A stretch of DNA of 64,000 nt, taken from the NCBI GenBank assembly GCA_019359375.1, contig JAHHHL010000034.1, positions 1 to 64,000 on the forward strand, in the 5' to 3' direction. Below the pieces are notes generated by a model. The model did not search any database. It had not been told where the DNA came from and saw nothing but the letters and a program-made list of their open reading frames with translations. Every line of letters starts with the position of its first letter. Position 1 is the first letter of the stretch. This document shows positions 27,962 to 37,327 of the stretch, piece after piece. The position numbers and the translations under genes were made by a program. The stretch is from Lyngbya sp. HA4199-MV5. GTDB lineage: Bacteria > Cyanobacteriota > Cyanobacteriia > Leptolyngbyales > Leptolyngbyaceae.

Positions 27962-30900
27962 ATGTCGATTCCAGAGATTGATTCTTCCCAACGCTTTGAA
28001 GCGATCGCTGATGAACAACTACAGCAGGAGCTTCGCGGTCTGTTTGCCGTTGATACGCAACACTATTTGCAGAAATATAGCCAGATTGCTCAGTCTCTTC
28101 AGGCTCAATCATGGCGATCGGATATTCAGGAACTCTATCGTTGTGTGCATACCATTAAAGGGGGTGCGGTGACGATTGGAGCAGAGGCTGTTTTACACAT
28201 TGCCACGGCATTAGAAGACGTGTTGGCAGACTTACGCTATCTGGAAGTGGCTCCCAATTTAACCGATCGCCATCTAAGCCAGGTCTTAATGGAAGCGGGT
28301 GAGCTACTAACAGGTTCTCTGGAAGCTCAACAGCAAGCCGAAGGGCAGGAGCCAATTCTCAACCGTATTCAAACAATTCATCAGGAGATTCGAGAGCGCT
28401 ACCTGCCGCAATGGGATGAAGTGAGTCAAATCCATCAGGCGTTTGCAGAAGAAGGCTTAGATCTCGTTGTGTTGGAGCTAGAGATTACACTAGAACGCCA
28501 GCCAGAAGCGGGAATAATCTCCGACAGTACGATTTACACCGCACAGCAGATTTTAGAGCAGCTTGCGGAAATTGGTGAAGAGATACACCTGGCAAGTGGT
28601 TGGTCAGAGCTTCTCCAGCAGGCGCAGCCATTGTTAGAACAGCGAGATAGTGCTGTTTGGCGATCGCAATGGACACGGCTTTTGCAAGCACTCAAAACCT
28701 GTGCAAAACAAGGTGGCAAGCCTGTGCTCTTTGCCTTTGATAGTTTTCAGTCTGTTAGTTCTCTGCCGACTAACTCTACTCATTCTCTGCCGACTCATTC
28801 TTTGCTCGTCGAGACAGATATAAATGACCCCAATGCCTGGGTTGCTGACCTGACAACCGATTCAGGCATGGAAGCCTTTACACAATTTGATATCCATGAG
28901 TTGAACATTCATGAGTCGGGCATCCAGGAGTCGGACATCCAGGAGTCGGACATTTATGAGTCAGATATTCATGAGTCGGACATCCAGGAATTGAATATTC
29001 ATAAGTCGAATAGCCATGAGCCTGATGCTTTGCTGGATTACCTGGAAACAGATTCCATTGCTAACGTGGGCACCTTTCTTGATGCGTTAGATCCGGTTGA
29101 AGCCGTTTTGGTGGAGCCGATCGATGGGTTCACGGATCCATTCCTTGACCCGATCGCCAGCCTGACAAGCCACGTTTCCCAACCAGAGCAAAGCCATTTA
29201 GTGGACGATCGACAGACCCTTGAAGAAGCGGCTGATGGGACTAATGATGCACTCCATCCATCTGACGATCGCTGGGAGCTTGAATCAGACTTCGCCGCAC
29301 TGTCGCAGCCAGTAGTGTTACCAGCAAGTGAGATTGTGCTGGATTGGTTAGAACAACCCAGTGCGATCGCGGATGCAATTGAGCCTCGATCGCCCATGCT
29401 GGAACAACGGGATGCGATCGAGGAGTCGCAATCTTTACATCCTGCGTCGGTTGCCACCCCAAACAGTTCACCCAAGCCGGATCAGCCCATCCAAACCCTG
29501 GAAAAAGTTCAAATTCCTGTGCCGCTAGAGTCGCTCGATCAATCCGCGCAGCACCTGGTTGAAACGCTACTCACTTTACGCACCACGCAGGGATTTTATC
29601 AAGCACTCCAAAGCCAGATCGCACAGATCATGACGCTTGCCCAGGAAGGGACACAGTACATCACACACCTTCGTCAGATTCAGGATGACTACACCCTGCT
29701 CGAAGAACTGAGCCAGAGCGCTCAAGCAACCGCTGGACCAACCCCAGAGCGCTATCGCCAGGGCTACACCATCATCAATCGGCTGCTGGAAACGAGCCTC
29801 CGCTTATCTGAAATTGGTGCGGAGACTGGAAAAACTACCCAGCAAATTGCAACCTATCTTCAGACCGTCGATCGCAATGTCCTGAAACTCCAAAGCACGA
29901 TCGAAGATAGCCGTCTGGTACCGTTTCAAAACTTGGGCTTCCGCGCCAGAGCGATTCTGCGTGACCTCACCACGCGCTATAACAAGCCTGCCCAACTGCT
30001 TGTACAGGGAGAAAAGACCGAACTGGATGTAACGATCGCCCGTAACCTGGAACCCGCCTTACTGCACCTCATTCGGAACGCGTATGATCACGGGCTGGAA
30101 ACTCCTGCTGAGCGGACGGCTCAAGGGAAAGCAGAGCAAGGCACCATTACGCTATCACTCCAGCGACAGGGCAACCGCTTTCAGTTTGAGATTCAGGATG
30201 ACGGTCGTGGGATAAATGCCAGCGCCATTCAAGCCAGAGCCGAAGCCTTACGCCTGCCCCTGAGCAACACTCAAACGCCAGCAGAGCTTTTAGCCGTGAT
30301 TTGCCAGCCTGGTTTTAGCGCACAAAACCAGGTCAGTGAAATTTCTGGTCGTGGCGTGGGGATGGATGTGGTTGCCGCTCAGGTGGTCCGCCTCGGTGGA
30401 CGTTTGAGTTTGAACACGGTTCCTGGTAGTGGCACTACGTTTCAAATTCAATTCCCGGTGCCGCGCCTGTTAGTGCCTTGCGTGTTGCTGCAAGCAGGTG
30501 ATCAGACTGTGGCAATTCCAGAAGATGACATTAGAACGATTACATTATTAGGCAATCTGGATGCATCCCTGGTCAAAGAGACGAGTCAGGTGGGTGGGTG
30601 GACGATTCACAGTCAGGCTGGCTCATTACCTGCATTAGATTTACTCAAATACTGGCAACCCCAGGCACCCGATCGCACCTTAGCAGATACCACCGTATGT
30701 GTCTATGTCGCCTTGGCAGGCGCTCAGCAAGGTGCTTGGCTACTGACTGACGCACTCCTAGAGCAAGCAGAACTCATTATTAACCCCATCCCACAGCCAT
30801 TGATTGTACCCAGTGGGTTAATTGGGGTCAGCTTACAGGCAAATGGGGCACTCGTCCCGGTGCTAGAAGCGCAGGCATTGGTAGAAAAACTCTTAACGGC

Positions 30901-31342
30901 TCCAATGCAATCCAGGGAACCAGCTTCCATTACGACTTCTGATCTGAACCATTGGAACGCTGACCATCCAACTCACTCCATTCTAATTGTGGATGATGCC
31001 GCGTTAATGCGGCGACGGTTAGAGGCAAGCCTGCATAGCAATGGTTATCTCACCCATACATGTGCCGATGGGCAAGAAGCATGGCACTGGCTCCAGGCAA
31101 ATCCGCACCCCAATCTTGTGATTACAGATATTGAAATGCCAAATATGGATGGGTTTACGCTGATCGATCGCTGCCGTCAAGCAGACATTCATGTGCCGAT
31201 CCTGGTTGTTTCGTCACGTTTATCAGAAGAATGGTTTGATGAAGCTCGACGCTTAGGCGCAAATGATTATTTAACCAAAGGCTTCTCTACGACCGATTTA
31301 CTCAAAAAAGTTAACGCGCTACTTAACCTTGTTGTGCATTGA
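27962..31342 (+). CDS. CheA-like hybrid kinase with receiver, PixL-like
   Basis: The kinase of the operon, 1126 residues, cytosolic. An N-terminal HPt domain carries the phosphorylated histidine in HTIKGG (H63). A second helical region (about 150-260) resembles HPt but has no HxxKG motif. A low-complexity linker includes about nine tandem pentapeptides of type DIQES (about 309-353). The ATPase domain has HLIRNAYDHGLE (about 702), DDGRG and GRGVGMD (about 796). A CheW-like coupling domain starts near 833, and a C-terminal receiver has DD and D1056 in ITDIEMP. The layout is that of PixL/HmpE-type kinases that control type IV pili in cyanobacteria. It ends the operon. Confidence 0.92.
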   Translation: MSIPEIDSSQRFEAIADEQLQQELRGLFAVDTQHYLQKYSQIAQSLQAQSWRSDIQELYRCVHTIKGGAVTIGAEAVLHIATALEDVLADLRYLEVAPNLTDRHLSQVLMEAGELLTGSLEAQQQAEGQEPILNRIQTIHQEIRERYLPQWDEVSQIHQAFAEEGLDLVVLELEITLERQPEAGIISDSTIYTAQQILEQLAEIGEEIHLASGWSELLQQAQPLLEQRDSAVWRSQWTRLLQALKTCAKQGGKPVLFAFDSFQSVSSLPTNSTHSLPTHSLLVETDINDPNAWVADLTTDSGMEAFTQFDIHELNIHESGIQESDIQESDIYESDIHESDIQELNIHKSNSHEPDALLDYLETDSIANVGTFLDALDPVEAVLVEPIDGFTDPFLDPIASLTSHVSQPEQSHLVDDRQTLEEAADGTNDALHPSDDRWELESDFAALSQPVVLPASEIVLDWLEQPSAIADAIEPRSPMLEQRDAIEESQSLHPASVATPNSSPKPDQPIQTLEKVQIPVPLESLDQSAQHLVETLLTLRTTQGFYQALQSQIAQIMTLAQEGTQYITHLRQIQDDYTLLEELSQSAQATAGPTPERYRQGYTIINRLLETSLRLSEIGAETGKTTQQIATYLQTVDRNVLKLQSTIEDSRLVPFQNLGFRARAILRDLTTRYNKPAQLLVQGEKTELDVTIARNLEPALLHLIRNAYDHGLETPAERTAQGKAEQGTITLSLQRQGNRFQFEIQDDGRGINASAIQARAEALRLPLSNTQTPAELLAVICQPGFSAQNQVSEISGRGVGMDVVAAQVVRLGGRLSLNTVPGSGTTFQIQFPVPRLLVPCVLLQAGDQTVAIPEDDIRTITLLGNLDASLVKETSQVGGWTIHSQAGSLPALDLLKYWQPQAPDRTLADTTVCVYVALAGAQQGAWLLTDALLEQAELIINPIPQPLIVPSGLIGVSLQANGALVPVLEAQALVEKLLTAPMQSREPASITTSDLNHWNADHPTHSILIVDDAALMRRRLEASLHSNGYLTHTCADGQEAWHWLQANPHPNLVITDIEMPNMDGFTLIDRCRQADIHVPILVVSSRLSEEWFDEARRLGANDYLTKGFSTTDLLKKVNALLNLVVH

Positions 31343-31433
31343 AGCTTAAGGAATCGCGTCATCAAACTCACTATCAGAACCGCGATCGCCCGGTCACAGA
31401 TCTTCTCTACTGACACAGATCCTCGACTTACAC

Positions 31434-31649
31434 AAACCTCGGAGGTTTGAACTAAGGATCGTGGATTGAATAAAACCGATTCTTGCGTAGGGGCGTGGCA
31501 TTCGGTAAACAGTCTTTGCCATTGATCGAGAACCATCTGCCGAATGCCGCGCCCTTACAGGTGAACGGCTGAGGTTGTTGAAGTGATTTAATTCTCGATC
31601 CTAAGCGTCAGGCATCGCACTAACCTTATGGCTTAAACCTCCGAGGTTT
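31434..31649. repeat. Repeat cluster after the chemotaxis operon
   Basis: Two near-palindromes, AAACCTC-G-GAGGTTT (31434-31448) and AAACCTC-C-GAGGTTT-like (31635-31649), flank a nested inverted repeat at 31487-31558 (GTAGGGGCG..GGCATTCGG with CCGAATGCC..GCGCCCTTAC). The lead-in 31454-31491 is the module also found at 24798. The rest of the 31343-31865 gap shows no gene. Confidence 0.7.
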
Positions 31650-31865
31650 AGTCAAAGGGCGTAAGTCCTATTAGAAGGAAGGATCGTTGCGTCAAAGGCG
31701 TTTGGTGTTTGGGAACTATATAGAAAAGCAACGAAATTCTCTGTGATGCCCAAACCATTGGCAGGATCGTTGAAGAACCAGTTAGCGCCTTTAAAAGCGC
31801 CCGCTGTTTTTGCGATTGGTGTGACGGCACACAGCGCTCATGCACTTACTGAGAGGAAGAGTTTT

Positions 31866-33155
31866 ATGATACCCGATTCACTTCTGGCTGATGCGAATCA
31901 ACGTCTGGAACATGCCCTGAAATACACGTCGATTTCAGAGGATGCCGTTGAAACGCTGAAATTTCCCCAAACTAGCCTGACCGTCTCGATTCCTGTGCGA
32001 ATGGATGACGGCTCGCTCAAAATTTTTCAAGGGTATCGGGTGCGCTATGACGATACGCGCGGTCCCGGTAAAGGCGGCGTGCGCTACCATCCCCACGTCT
32101 CGCTGGATGAAGTGCAATCCCTCGCCTTCTGGATGACCTTTAAGTGTGCGGCTTTGAGCCTCCCGTTTGGGGGCGCAAAGGGTGGCATTACGGTGAATCC
32201 CAAAGAACTGTCCCGCATGGAGTTGGAACGCCTGAGCCGGGGCTACATTGACGCGATCGCCGACTTCATTGGTCCCGATGTAGATATCCTGGCTCCCGAC
32301 GTTTACACCAACGCCATGATCATGGGCTGGATGATGGATCAATACAACATCATCAAACGCCAGATCTGTCCCGCTGTTGTCACCGGAAAGCCCGTCAGCA
32401 TGGGCGGCAGTTTGGGGCGTGAAAGCGCAACGGCAATGGGTGCCTTTTTTGTCATTGAATCGACATTGCCCAAGTTCGATCGTCATCCCAGCACCACAAC
32501 CGTTGCCGTTCAGGGCTTTGGCAACGCTGGGGGCATTCTGGCAGAATTGCTGTTTCGAGCAGGCTACAAAGTCGTTGCGGTCAGCGATTCGCAGGGAGGG
32601 ATCTACGCCAAAAATGGACTCGACATTCCCAGCATTCGCCAGTTCAAAGAGTCCCACCGGGGCGTGAAAGCGTTGTACTGCGATAACACGGTTTGCCACA
32701 CAGCGGCTGACGATGTACTCACCAATGCCGAACTGCTGGCGTTGGATGTGGATATTCTGGTACCTGCTGCCCTCGAAAATCAAATCACCGATGCTAATGC
32801 CGACACCATCCAGGCAAAGCTCATCTACGAAGTTGCCAACGGTCCCATTACCTCTGCCGCTGATCGCATCCTCAACGACAAAGGCATCTACGTCTTTCCC
32901 GATATTCTCGTCAATGCAGGCGGGGTCACGGTTAGCTACTTTGAATGGGTACAAAACCGCAGCGGCTTGTACTGGACGCTAGATGAAATTAACCAACGCT
33001 TGAAGCTTCGGATTGTAGAAGAATCGGAGTCGATCTGGTCGATCGCCCGCGATTTGTCGATCAACCTGCGTACCGCCGCCTACGTCCACGCCCTCACCCG
33101 CCTTGGCGAAGCCATCAGCGCGAAAGGGACACGGGACTATTATCTAAATGGTTAA
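31866..33155 (+). CDS. gdhA: Glu/Leu/Phe/Val dehydrogenase, probable glutamate dehydrogenase
   Basis: A 429-residue enzyme that interconverts glutamate and 2-oxoglutarate plus ammonia with NAD(P). The N-terminal substrate domain has GGVRYHP, then the catalytic-lysine segment LPFGGAKGGI and a DVYTN aspartate region. The C-terminal Rossmann domain has VAVQGFGNAGG and VANGPIT. The start at 31866 is supported by a ribosome site (GAGGAAG, 9 bases upstream) and gives normal length; a frame open from 31743 would add 41 residues without homology. In cyanobacteria this route supplements glutamine synthetase-GOGAT, mainly under energy limitation. Cofactor preference cannot be read safely. The adjacent AraC gene may or may not regulate it. 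Confidence 0.93.
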   Translation: MIPDSLLADANQRLEHALKYTSISEDAVETLKFPQTSLTVSIPVRMDDGSLKIFQGYRVRYDDTRGPGKGGVRYHPHVSLDEVQSLAFWMTFKCAALSLPFGGAKGGITVNPKELSRMELERLSRGYIDAIADFIGPDVDILAPDVYTNAMIMGWMMDQYNIIKRQICPAVVTGKPVSMGGSLGRESATAMGAFFVIESTLPKFDRHPSTTTVAVQGFGNAGGILAELLFRAGYKVVAVSDSQGGIYAKNGLDIPSIRQFKESHRGVKALYCDNTVCHTAADDVLTNAELLALDVDILVPAALENQITDANADTIQAKLIYEVANGPITSAADRILNDKGIYVFPDILVNAGGVTVSYFEWVQNRSGLYWTLDEINQRLKLRIVEESESIWSIARDLSINLRTAAYVHALTRLGEAISAKGTRDYYLNG

Positions 33156-33225
33156 GTTTCAGGAGCCTCCACAAAAGCCGTGCGCTAGTGCCTACAATCA
33201 GAATTAGTTACCTGCGAGGTGTTTT

Positions 33226-34098
33226 ATGAACAATCCTGCAATTCCTTCAATTGAAGCGGACTGCTTGCCTCGCCTATCCAGCCAAACTCAGGGCTGGGAG
33301 CATCTTTTAGTTGAGCAATTTCAACCGTTGAGAGAGGGAGATTGCTACTACAAAAGTGATGACCATACGGTTTGTTTGTCTCTGGCTCCTCGCCCAGTGC
33401 AGATGCTACACATTAGAGGTGGTAAGACCTACACCGGGTTGTATGGCAAAGGCGATATTTCCATTACGCCTGCGAAGGTGCCGTTTTTTACTCGATGGGA
33501 GGGAGAAGACCACTACTTGCAAATTCGGATTGCTGCTCAGTTTATGCAAACCGTTGCCAGAGAGTCGCTGTCCATAAGCCCCGATCGCCTGGAATTACTC
33601 TCCGAATTCAAAACTCGCGATCCTCAAATTGAAGCGATCGGACTGTTGTTACTGACGGAACTCCAACAGAAAAATTTAGGTGGCAGGCTCTACATCGATT
33701 CGCTGGCAAATGTGCTGGCAATTCACTTAATCAGACAATATGCCACGACTAGAGTTCAGCTTCCCACGTATGAAGGTGGCTTGTCTCAGCGTCAACTATT
33801 GACCATTCTGGATTATGTGCATGAGTATCTTGAGCGCAACATCAAGCTAGCTGATTTAGCCAATCAATTAAGCATGAGTCAATTTCACTTCAGCCATTTA
33901 TTCAAACAGTCACTTGGTGTCACTCCTTATCAATATTTGCTCCAGCAACGCATCGAACGAGCCAAACAATTGCTGAAAGAGAGCGATCGCTCCATTATGG
34001 ACATTGCCTTGATGTGTGGATTCAACAGCCATAGTCATCTCAGCAAACAATTTCGCCAACTCACAGGCATGACACCCAAAACCTACAGAGCGAATTAA
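33226..34098 (+). CDS. AraC family transcription regulator
   Basis: A 290-residue regulator. The N-terminal ~180 residues form a sensing region without a clear cupin signature. The C-terminal ~100 residues hold two helix-turn-helix units: IKLADLANQLSMSQFHFSHLF followed by the linker KQSLGVTPYQYLLQQRIERAKQLL, and then SIMDIALMCGFNSHSHLSKQF with RQLTGMTPKTYR. That ending is complete and normal for the family. It starts 70 bases after the dehydrogenase gene with a GAGGTG ribosome site and is followed by the second MITE. Targets are unknown; the ECF sigma cluster downstream on the same strand is a candidate by position only. Confidence 0.92.
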   Translation: MNNPAIPSIEADCLPRLSSQTQGWEHLLVEQFQPLREGDCYYKSDDHTVCLSLAPRPVQMLHIRGGKTYTGLYGKGDISITPAKVPFFTRWEGEDHYLQIRIAAQFMQTVARESLSISPDRLELLSEFKTRDPQIEAIGLLLLTELQQKNLGGRLYIDSLANVLAIHLIRQYATTRVQLPTYEGGLSQRQLLTILDYVHEYLERNIKLADLANQLSMSQFHFSHLFKQSLGVTPYQYLLQQRIERAKQLLKESDRSIMDIALMCGFNSHSHLSKQFRQLTGMTPKTYRAN

Positions 34099-34136
34099 AC
34101 CGAACGGTTTTATTGTTAACTGAGTCTTTACTGACC

Positions 34137-34266
34137 CTAGGGCGTGTCATCAATTAGCTCTGAAACCTTCCAGTATCAGCAGTGTCACGCCCGTCCCAAC
34201 ACACCAGGCTAGGGGCTGGAACCCTTACTGCAAGCAATGTGTAGAGTAATTGATGACAGCCCCTAG
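34137..34266. mobile_element. 130 bp MITE, copy 2
   Basis: Near-identical to 6412-6542 and in the same orientation, with the same CTAGGG.GTGTCATCAATTA ends. It lies between the AraC gene and the ECF sigma factor, where it may have altered the promoter of the sigma gene. Confidence 0.8.
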
Positions 34267-34330
34267 CCTTTCTGCCTTAGAATATTGAGTCGCTCAGGAT
34301 TGGTTCTGTGAACTGAGGAGTCAGCAATTT

Positions 34331-35575
34331 GTGATGAACGAAAATGTAGCCTACCCGATTCACCAGCAGGTAGAGGTCATCTACCGCTCCGAATCCCGTC
34401 GTGTCTTTGCTACGCTCATTCGCTTACTGGGCGACTTTGACCGGGCTGAAGAGGCACTGCACGAAGCCTTCGCGGTGGCACTAGAGCAATGGTCTCATGA
34501 CGGTCTGCCTGCGAACCCGCGATCGTGGCTTGTTTCAGTCGGTCGGTTTAAAGCGATCGATCACATTCGTCGTCGTACTCGCTTCGATGCGGCTTTGCCA
34601 GAACTGGCTCAACAGTTCGATACCATTGATACTCCTCAAGATGACGAGGACGTGGAGGACGATCGCTTGCGCCTCATTTTCACCTGCTGCCATCCTGCCC
34701 TGTCGCCAGAAGCGCAAGTGGCGTTGACCCTCCGGGAAGTTTGTGGACTGACGACAGAAGAGATTGCAAGCGCGTTCCTGATCGCGCCTTCGACCCTAGC
34801 CCAGCGAATTGTGCGGGCGAAAGCAAAGATCCGCGATGCGGGGATTCCGTATCAGGTGCCCGCGATCGCCGATCTCCCAGAGCGGTTAGACACGGTGCTG
34901 CAAGTGATCTATCTCGTGTTCAACGAAGGCTACGCTGCCTCATCGGGCGAGGTGCTGACACGAACCGATCTCTCCACCGAAGCGATTCGCCTGGGGCGTT
35001 TGGTGGTGGAGCTTTTACCTGATCCTGAAGGAATGGGGCTTCTGGCACTCATGCTGCTGCAAGACTCGCGGCGGACTGCCCGCACCTCCTCGACTGGCGA
35101 CCTCATCCTGCTGGAAGATCAGGATCGCTCTCGTTGGCATCAGGACTACATTGCTGAAGGTAAAGCACTGATCCAGCGATCGCTTTCGTCGCAGCAGTTT
35201 GGCTCCTATACCCTCCAGGCGGCGATCGCGGCGGTGCATGCTGAAGCAGCGAGTACGGCGGCTACTGACTGGGCGCAGATCGTTGCCTTATATGATCTGC
35301 TGTTCCAGATGGAGCGATCGCCGATCGTGGGTTTAAATCGAGCGATCGCGGTGGCGATGCGGGACGGCGCACTGGCGGGGCTACAACAGATTGATGCCAT
35401 CCTGGCACAGGGCGATTTATCGAGGTACCATCTGGCGCACGCAGCACGGGCTGATCTGTGTCGCCGATTGGGAAAGACAGCGGATGCTAGAGCCTCCTAT
35501 CAGCAGGCACTGGCGCTGGTGAAACAGGAACCAGAGCGAAGATTTCTGGAGAAACGCCTGCACGAATTGGGCTGA
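34331..35575 (+). CDS. ECF42-type RNA polymerase sigma factor
   Basis: A 414-residue sigma factor that would direct RNA polymerase to its own promoters. Sigma region 2 lies at about residues 15-85 (LIRLLGDFDRAEEALHEAF...NPRSWLVSVGRFKAIDHIRRR) and region 4 at about 125-180 (LTLREVCGLTTEEIASAFL.....TLAQRIVRAKAKI). The long C-terminal part (about 200-414, DUF6596, with FNEGY, LLALMLLQDSRR and TPR-like AL..G.L..Y repeats) is the mark of ECF42 factors, which have no anti-sigma factor and are regularly linked to DGPF-motif proteins. Exactly that linkage is seen here: two DGPF genes follow within 4.3 kb. The start may be the GTG at 34331 or the ATG at 34334. Confidence 0.9.
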   Translation: MMNENVAYPIHQQVEVIYRSESRRVFATLIRLLGDFDRAEEALHEAFAVALEQWSHDGLPANPRSWLVSVGRFKAIDHIRRRTRFDAALPELAQQFDTIDTPQDDEDVEDDRLRLIFTCCHPALSPEAQVALTLREVCGLTTEEIASAFLIAPSTLAQRIVRAKAKIRDAGIPYQVPAIADLPERLDTVLQVIYLVFNEGYAASSGEVLTRTDLSTEAIRLGRLVVELLPDPEGMGLLALMLLQDSRRTARTSSTGDLILLEDQDRSRWHQDYIAEGKALIQRSLSSQQFGSYTLQAAIAAVHAEAASTAATDWAQIVALYDLLFQMERSPIVGLNRAIAVAMRDGALAGLQQIDAILAQGDLSRYHLAHAARADLCRRLGKTADARASYQQALALVKQEPERRFLEKRLHELG

Positions 35576-35667
35576 AAAAGTTTTTTACTGGGCTGTCGAT
35601 TTGCGGTCTCGCCGAACGACTATTGAATGAGAGCGAACAATTTCCGAGCAAATTTTGGAGAAAAACA

Positions 35668-36147
35668 ATGCACGCAGAACTTCAAAAACAACACCAATGG
35701 CTCGATCAATTGATTGGCGAATGGACGAGCGAAGTTGAATGCAGTATGGGACCTGATCAACCTCCGTCGAAAACTCACGGAACTGAGGTCGTGAGATCTT
35801 TCGGCGGGCTGTGGATCATCGCTGAAGGGGTGAGCGAAATGCCGGATGGGGACACTGGCAAGACGATCATGACGTTGGGTTTTGATCCGCAGCACGATCG
35901 CTTTGTGGGAACGTTTATCGGCACCATGATGACGCATCTGTGGATCTACAACGGCTCTCTGGATGCGACCGAAAAAGTATTGACGCTCGATACGGAAGGA
36001 CCGAACTTTAGCCAGAGTGGGATGACAAAGTACAAAGACATCATCGAGTTTGTCAGTGACGATCATCGGATCATGACTTCGCAGATCCTCGGCGATGATG
36101 GCAACTGGCTTCAGTTCATGACCGCGCATTATCGACGACAGCGGTAG
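35668..36147 (+). CDS. DUF1579 domain protein
   Basis: A 159-residue cytosolic protein matching the DUF1579 pattern: an opening QHQWLDQLIGEWTSEVECSM, then VRSFGGLWIIAEG, DPQHDRFVGTFIGTMMTHLWIYNGSLD and a late FRF-like end. The family has a lipocalin-like barrel and no proven function. It often accompanies DGPF and VOC genes near ECF sigma factors. The ATG at 35668 has GGAG seven bases upstream and was preferred over a frame open from 35623. It follows the sigma gene by about 90 bases, so the two are probably co-transcribed. Confidence 0.85.
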   Translation: MHAELQKQHQWLDQLIGEWTSEVECSMGPDQPPSKTHGTEVVRSFGGLWIIAEGVSEMPDGDTGKTIMTLGFDPQHDRFVGTFIGTMMTHLWIYNGSLDATEKVLTLDTEGPNFSQSGMTKYKDIIEFVSDDHRIMTSQILGDDGNWLQFMTAHYRRQR

Positions 36148-36165
36148 GTTCTGATCCAATACTTT

Positions 36166-36222
36166 TCGGGTAAGGAGTAAGGGGTAAGGGGTAAAGGGTA
36201 AGGGGTAAGGGGTAAAGGGTAA
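36166..36222 (+). repeat. Tandem repeat (GTAAGGG/GTAAAGG)n
   Basis: About eight copies of GGGTAAG or GGGTAAA stand between the DUF1579 and DGPF genes, followed by a pyrimidine-rich stretch. Confidence 0.8.
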
Positions 36223-36308
36223 ATACCTGGGTTTCAACCCTTTTCCCATTCACCTTTTCCTCTTTACCAAGAGATATTGAATTCTGATCAACATTCAGGA
36301 AATCAATC

Positions 36309-36668
36309 ATGAAATACATGATGCTCATTTACGGTGACGAAAATGCATGGACTCAAAGCGAACTAGAGGACTGCTATGAAGAGTCTTTGCAGCTAGTCGA
36401 ACAACTCAGGGCGAGTGGTCACTATTTAAGTTCTGCACCGCTCCATTCTGTAACCACAGCCACTAGCATACAGGTGCGCGATGGCAAAAAAATTGTGACC
36501 GATGGTCCCTTTGCGGAAACTCGCGAACAACTCGGCGGTTACTACTTGATTGACGCAGAGAATCTGGATGAGGCGATCGCCATTGCCGAGCGCATTCCCG
36601 CTGCTGGTAAAGGCACAGTCGAAATTCGCCCGATCGTGGCATTACCCGGTCTGCCGTTAGAAAAATAA
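36309..36668 (+). CDS. DGPF/YCII-related protein
   Basis: A 119-residue dimeric alpha-beta barrel protein of the YCII superfamily with the named DGPF motif in VTDGPFAETREQLGGYYLID (about residues 64-83) and the family start MKYMMLIYGDE. Some relatives bind or act on small aromatic compounds, but the reaction of DGPF proteins is not known. They are the recurrent partners of ECF42 sigma factors. It lies in the sigma-factor cluster behind a tandem repeat, and it is about 35% identical by eye to the second DGPF protein at 38555-38989. Confidence 0.92.
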   Translation: MKYMMLIYGDENAWTQSELEDCYEESLQLVEQLRASGHYLSSAPLHSVTTATSIQVRDGKKIVTDGPFAETREQLGGYYLIDAENLDEAIAIAERIPAAGKGTVEIRPIVALPGLPLEK

Positions 36669-36786
36669 TGTTCAAAAAAGCCTGCTCAATCTGTCGATCT
36701 CGTGAACCTTCATTCGACTATTGGGTAGAGCAAGCGTTTGGTCGCAAGCCAATCCCATCACTACAAAACCAAACAGGAGTTACAAT

Positions 36787-37170
36787 ATGAAACCCAATCC
36801 GATTATTTGGTGTGAGATTTACGTCCAGGACATGGATCGGGCAAAAGGTTTTTACGAGTCTGTGTTCCAGGTAAAGCTGGAGAAGCTGGAAAGTCCTGGG
36901 ATGGACATATGGGCATTTCCCATGACGATGGGTACGGTCGGGGCTTCTGGCGCACTGGTCAAAATGGACGGGGTTGAGTCTGGCGGCGGTGGCACGATCG
37001 CGTACTTCCATTGCGAGGAGGTTTCTCTAGAATCAGAGCGCGTCGTCAATGCGGGTGGAAAAATCCACAAACCCAAATGGTCGATCGGACAATTCGGGTT
37101 CATCGCTTTGGTGGTTGATACAGAAGGAAATATGATTGGACTTCACATGCCCCCAACAGCGACGGAGTGA
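36787..37170 (+). CDS. VOC family (glyoxalase/bleomycin-resistance-like) protein
   Basis: A 127-residue vicinal-oxygen-chelate protein with two beta-alpha-beta-beta-beta units. The first has WCEIYVQDMDRAKGFYESVF and the second ends GFIALVVDTEGNMIGLH, placing a candidate metal-binding glutamate and histidine. Members are dioxygenases, glyoxalases or antibiotic-binding proteins; this one belongs to the short form usually called a glyoxalase-like protein. The start at 36787 has AGGAG eight bases upstream; the frame is open further upstream to 36721 but without homology. It is part of the ECF42 cluster. Confidence 0.88.
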   Translation: MKPNPIIWCEIYVQDMDRAKGFYESVFQVKLEKLESPGMDIWAFPMTMGTVGASGALVKMDGVESGGGGTIAYFHCEEVSLESERVVNAGGKIHKPKWSIGQFGFIALVVDTEGNMIGLHMPPTATE

Positions 37171-37327
37171 GGGTGGATCTCATTGCACGAAGCGCAGTGA
37201 AGCAGCGCTGGAATGGTACACAGCTAGTCGCACATTGACGCAGAAGTATTGTTCCAGACAATGCCTTTTGACTGCAAGTGCATGGTTGACTCCGCTTTTG
37301 AGTAGCTCATCACGATGGAGAATTAAC

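Noticed and set aside
28890-29020. CRISPR-like array
   Set aside because: The repeats are a coding 15-base pentapeptide array with no spacers; no CRISPR array was seen anywhere in the window.
31935-32954. 339-codon frame on the minus strand over glutamate dehydrogenase
   Set aside because: Antisense to a conserved enzyme with GC-rich third positions; no domain recognised.
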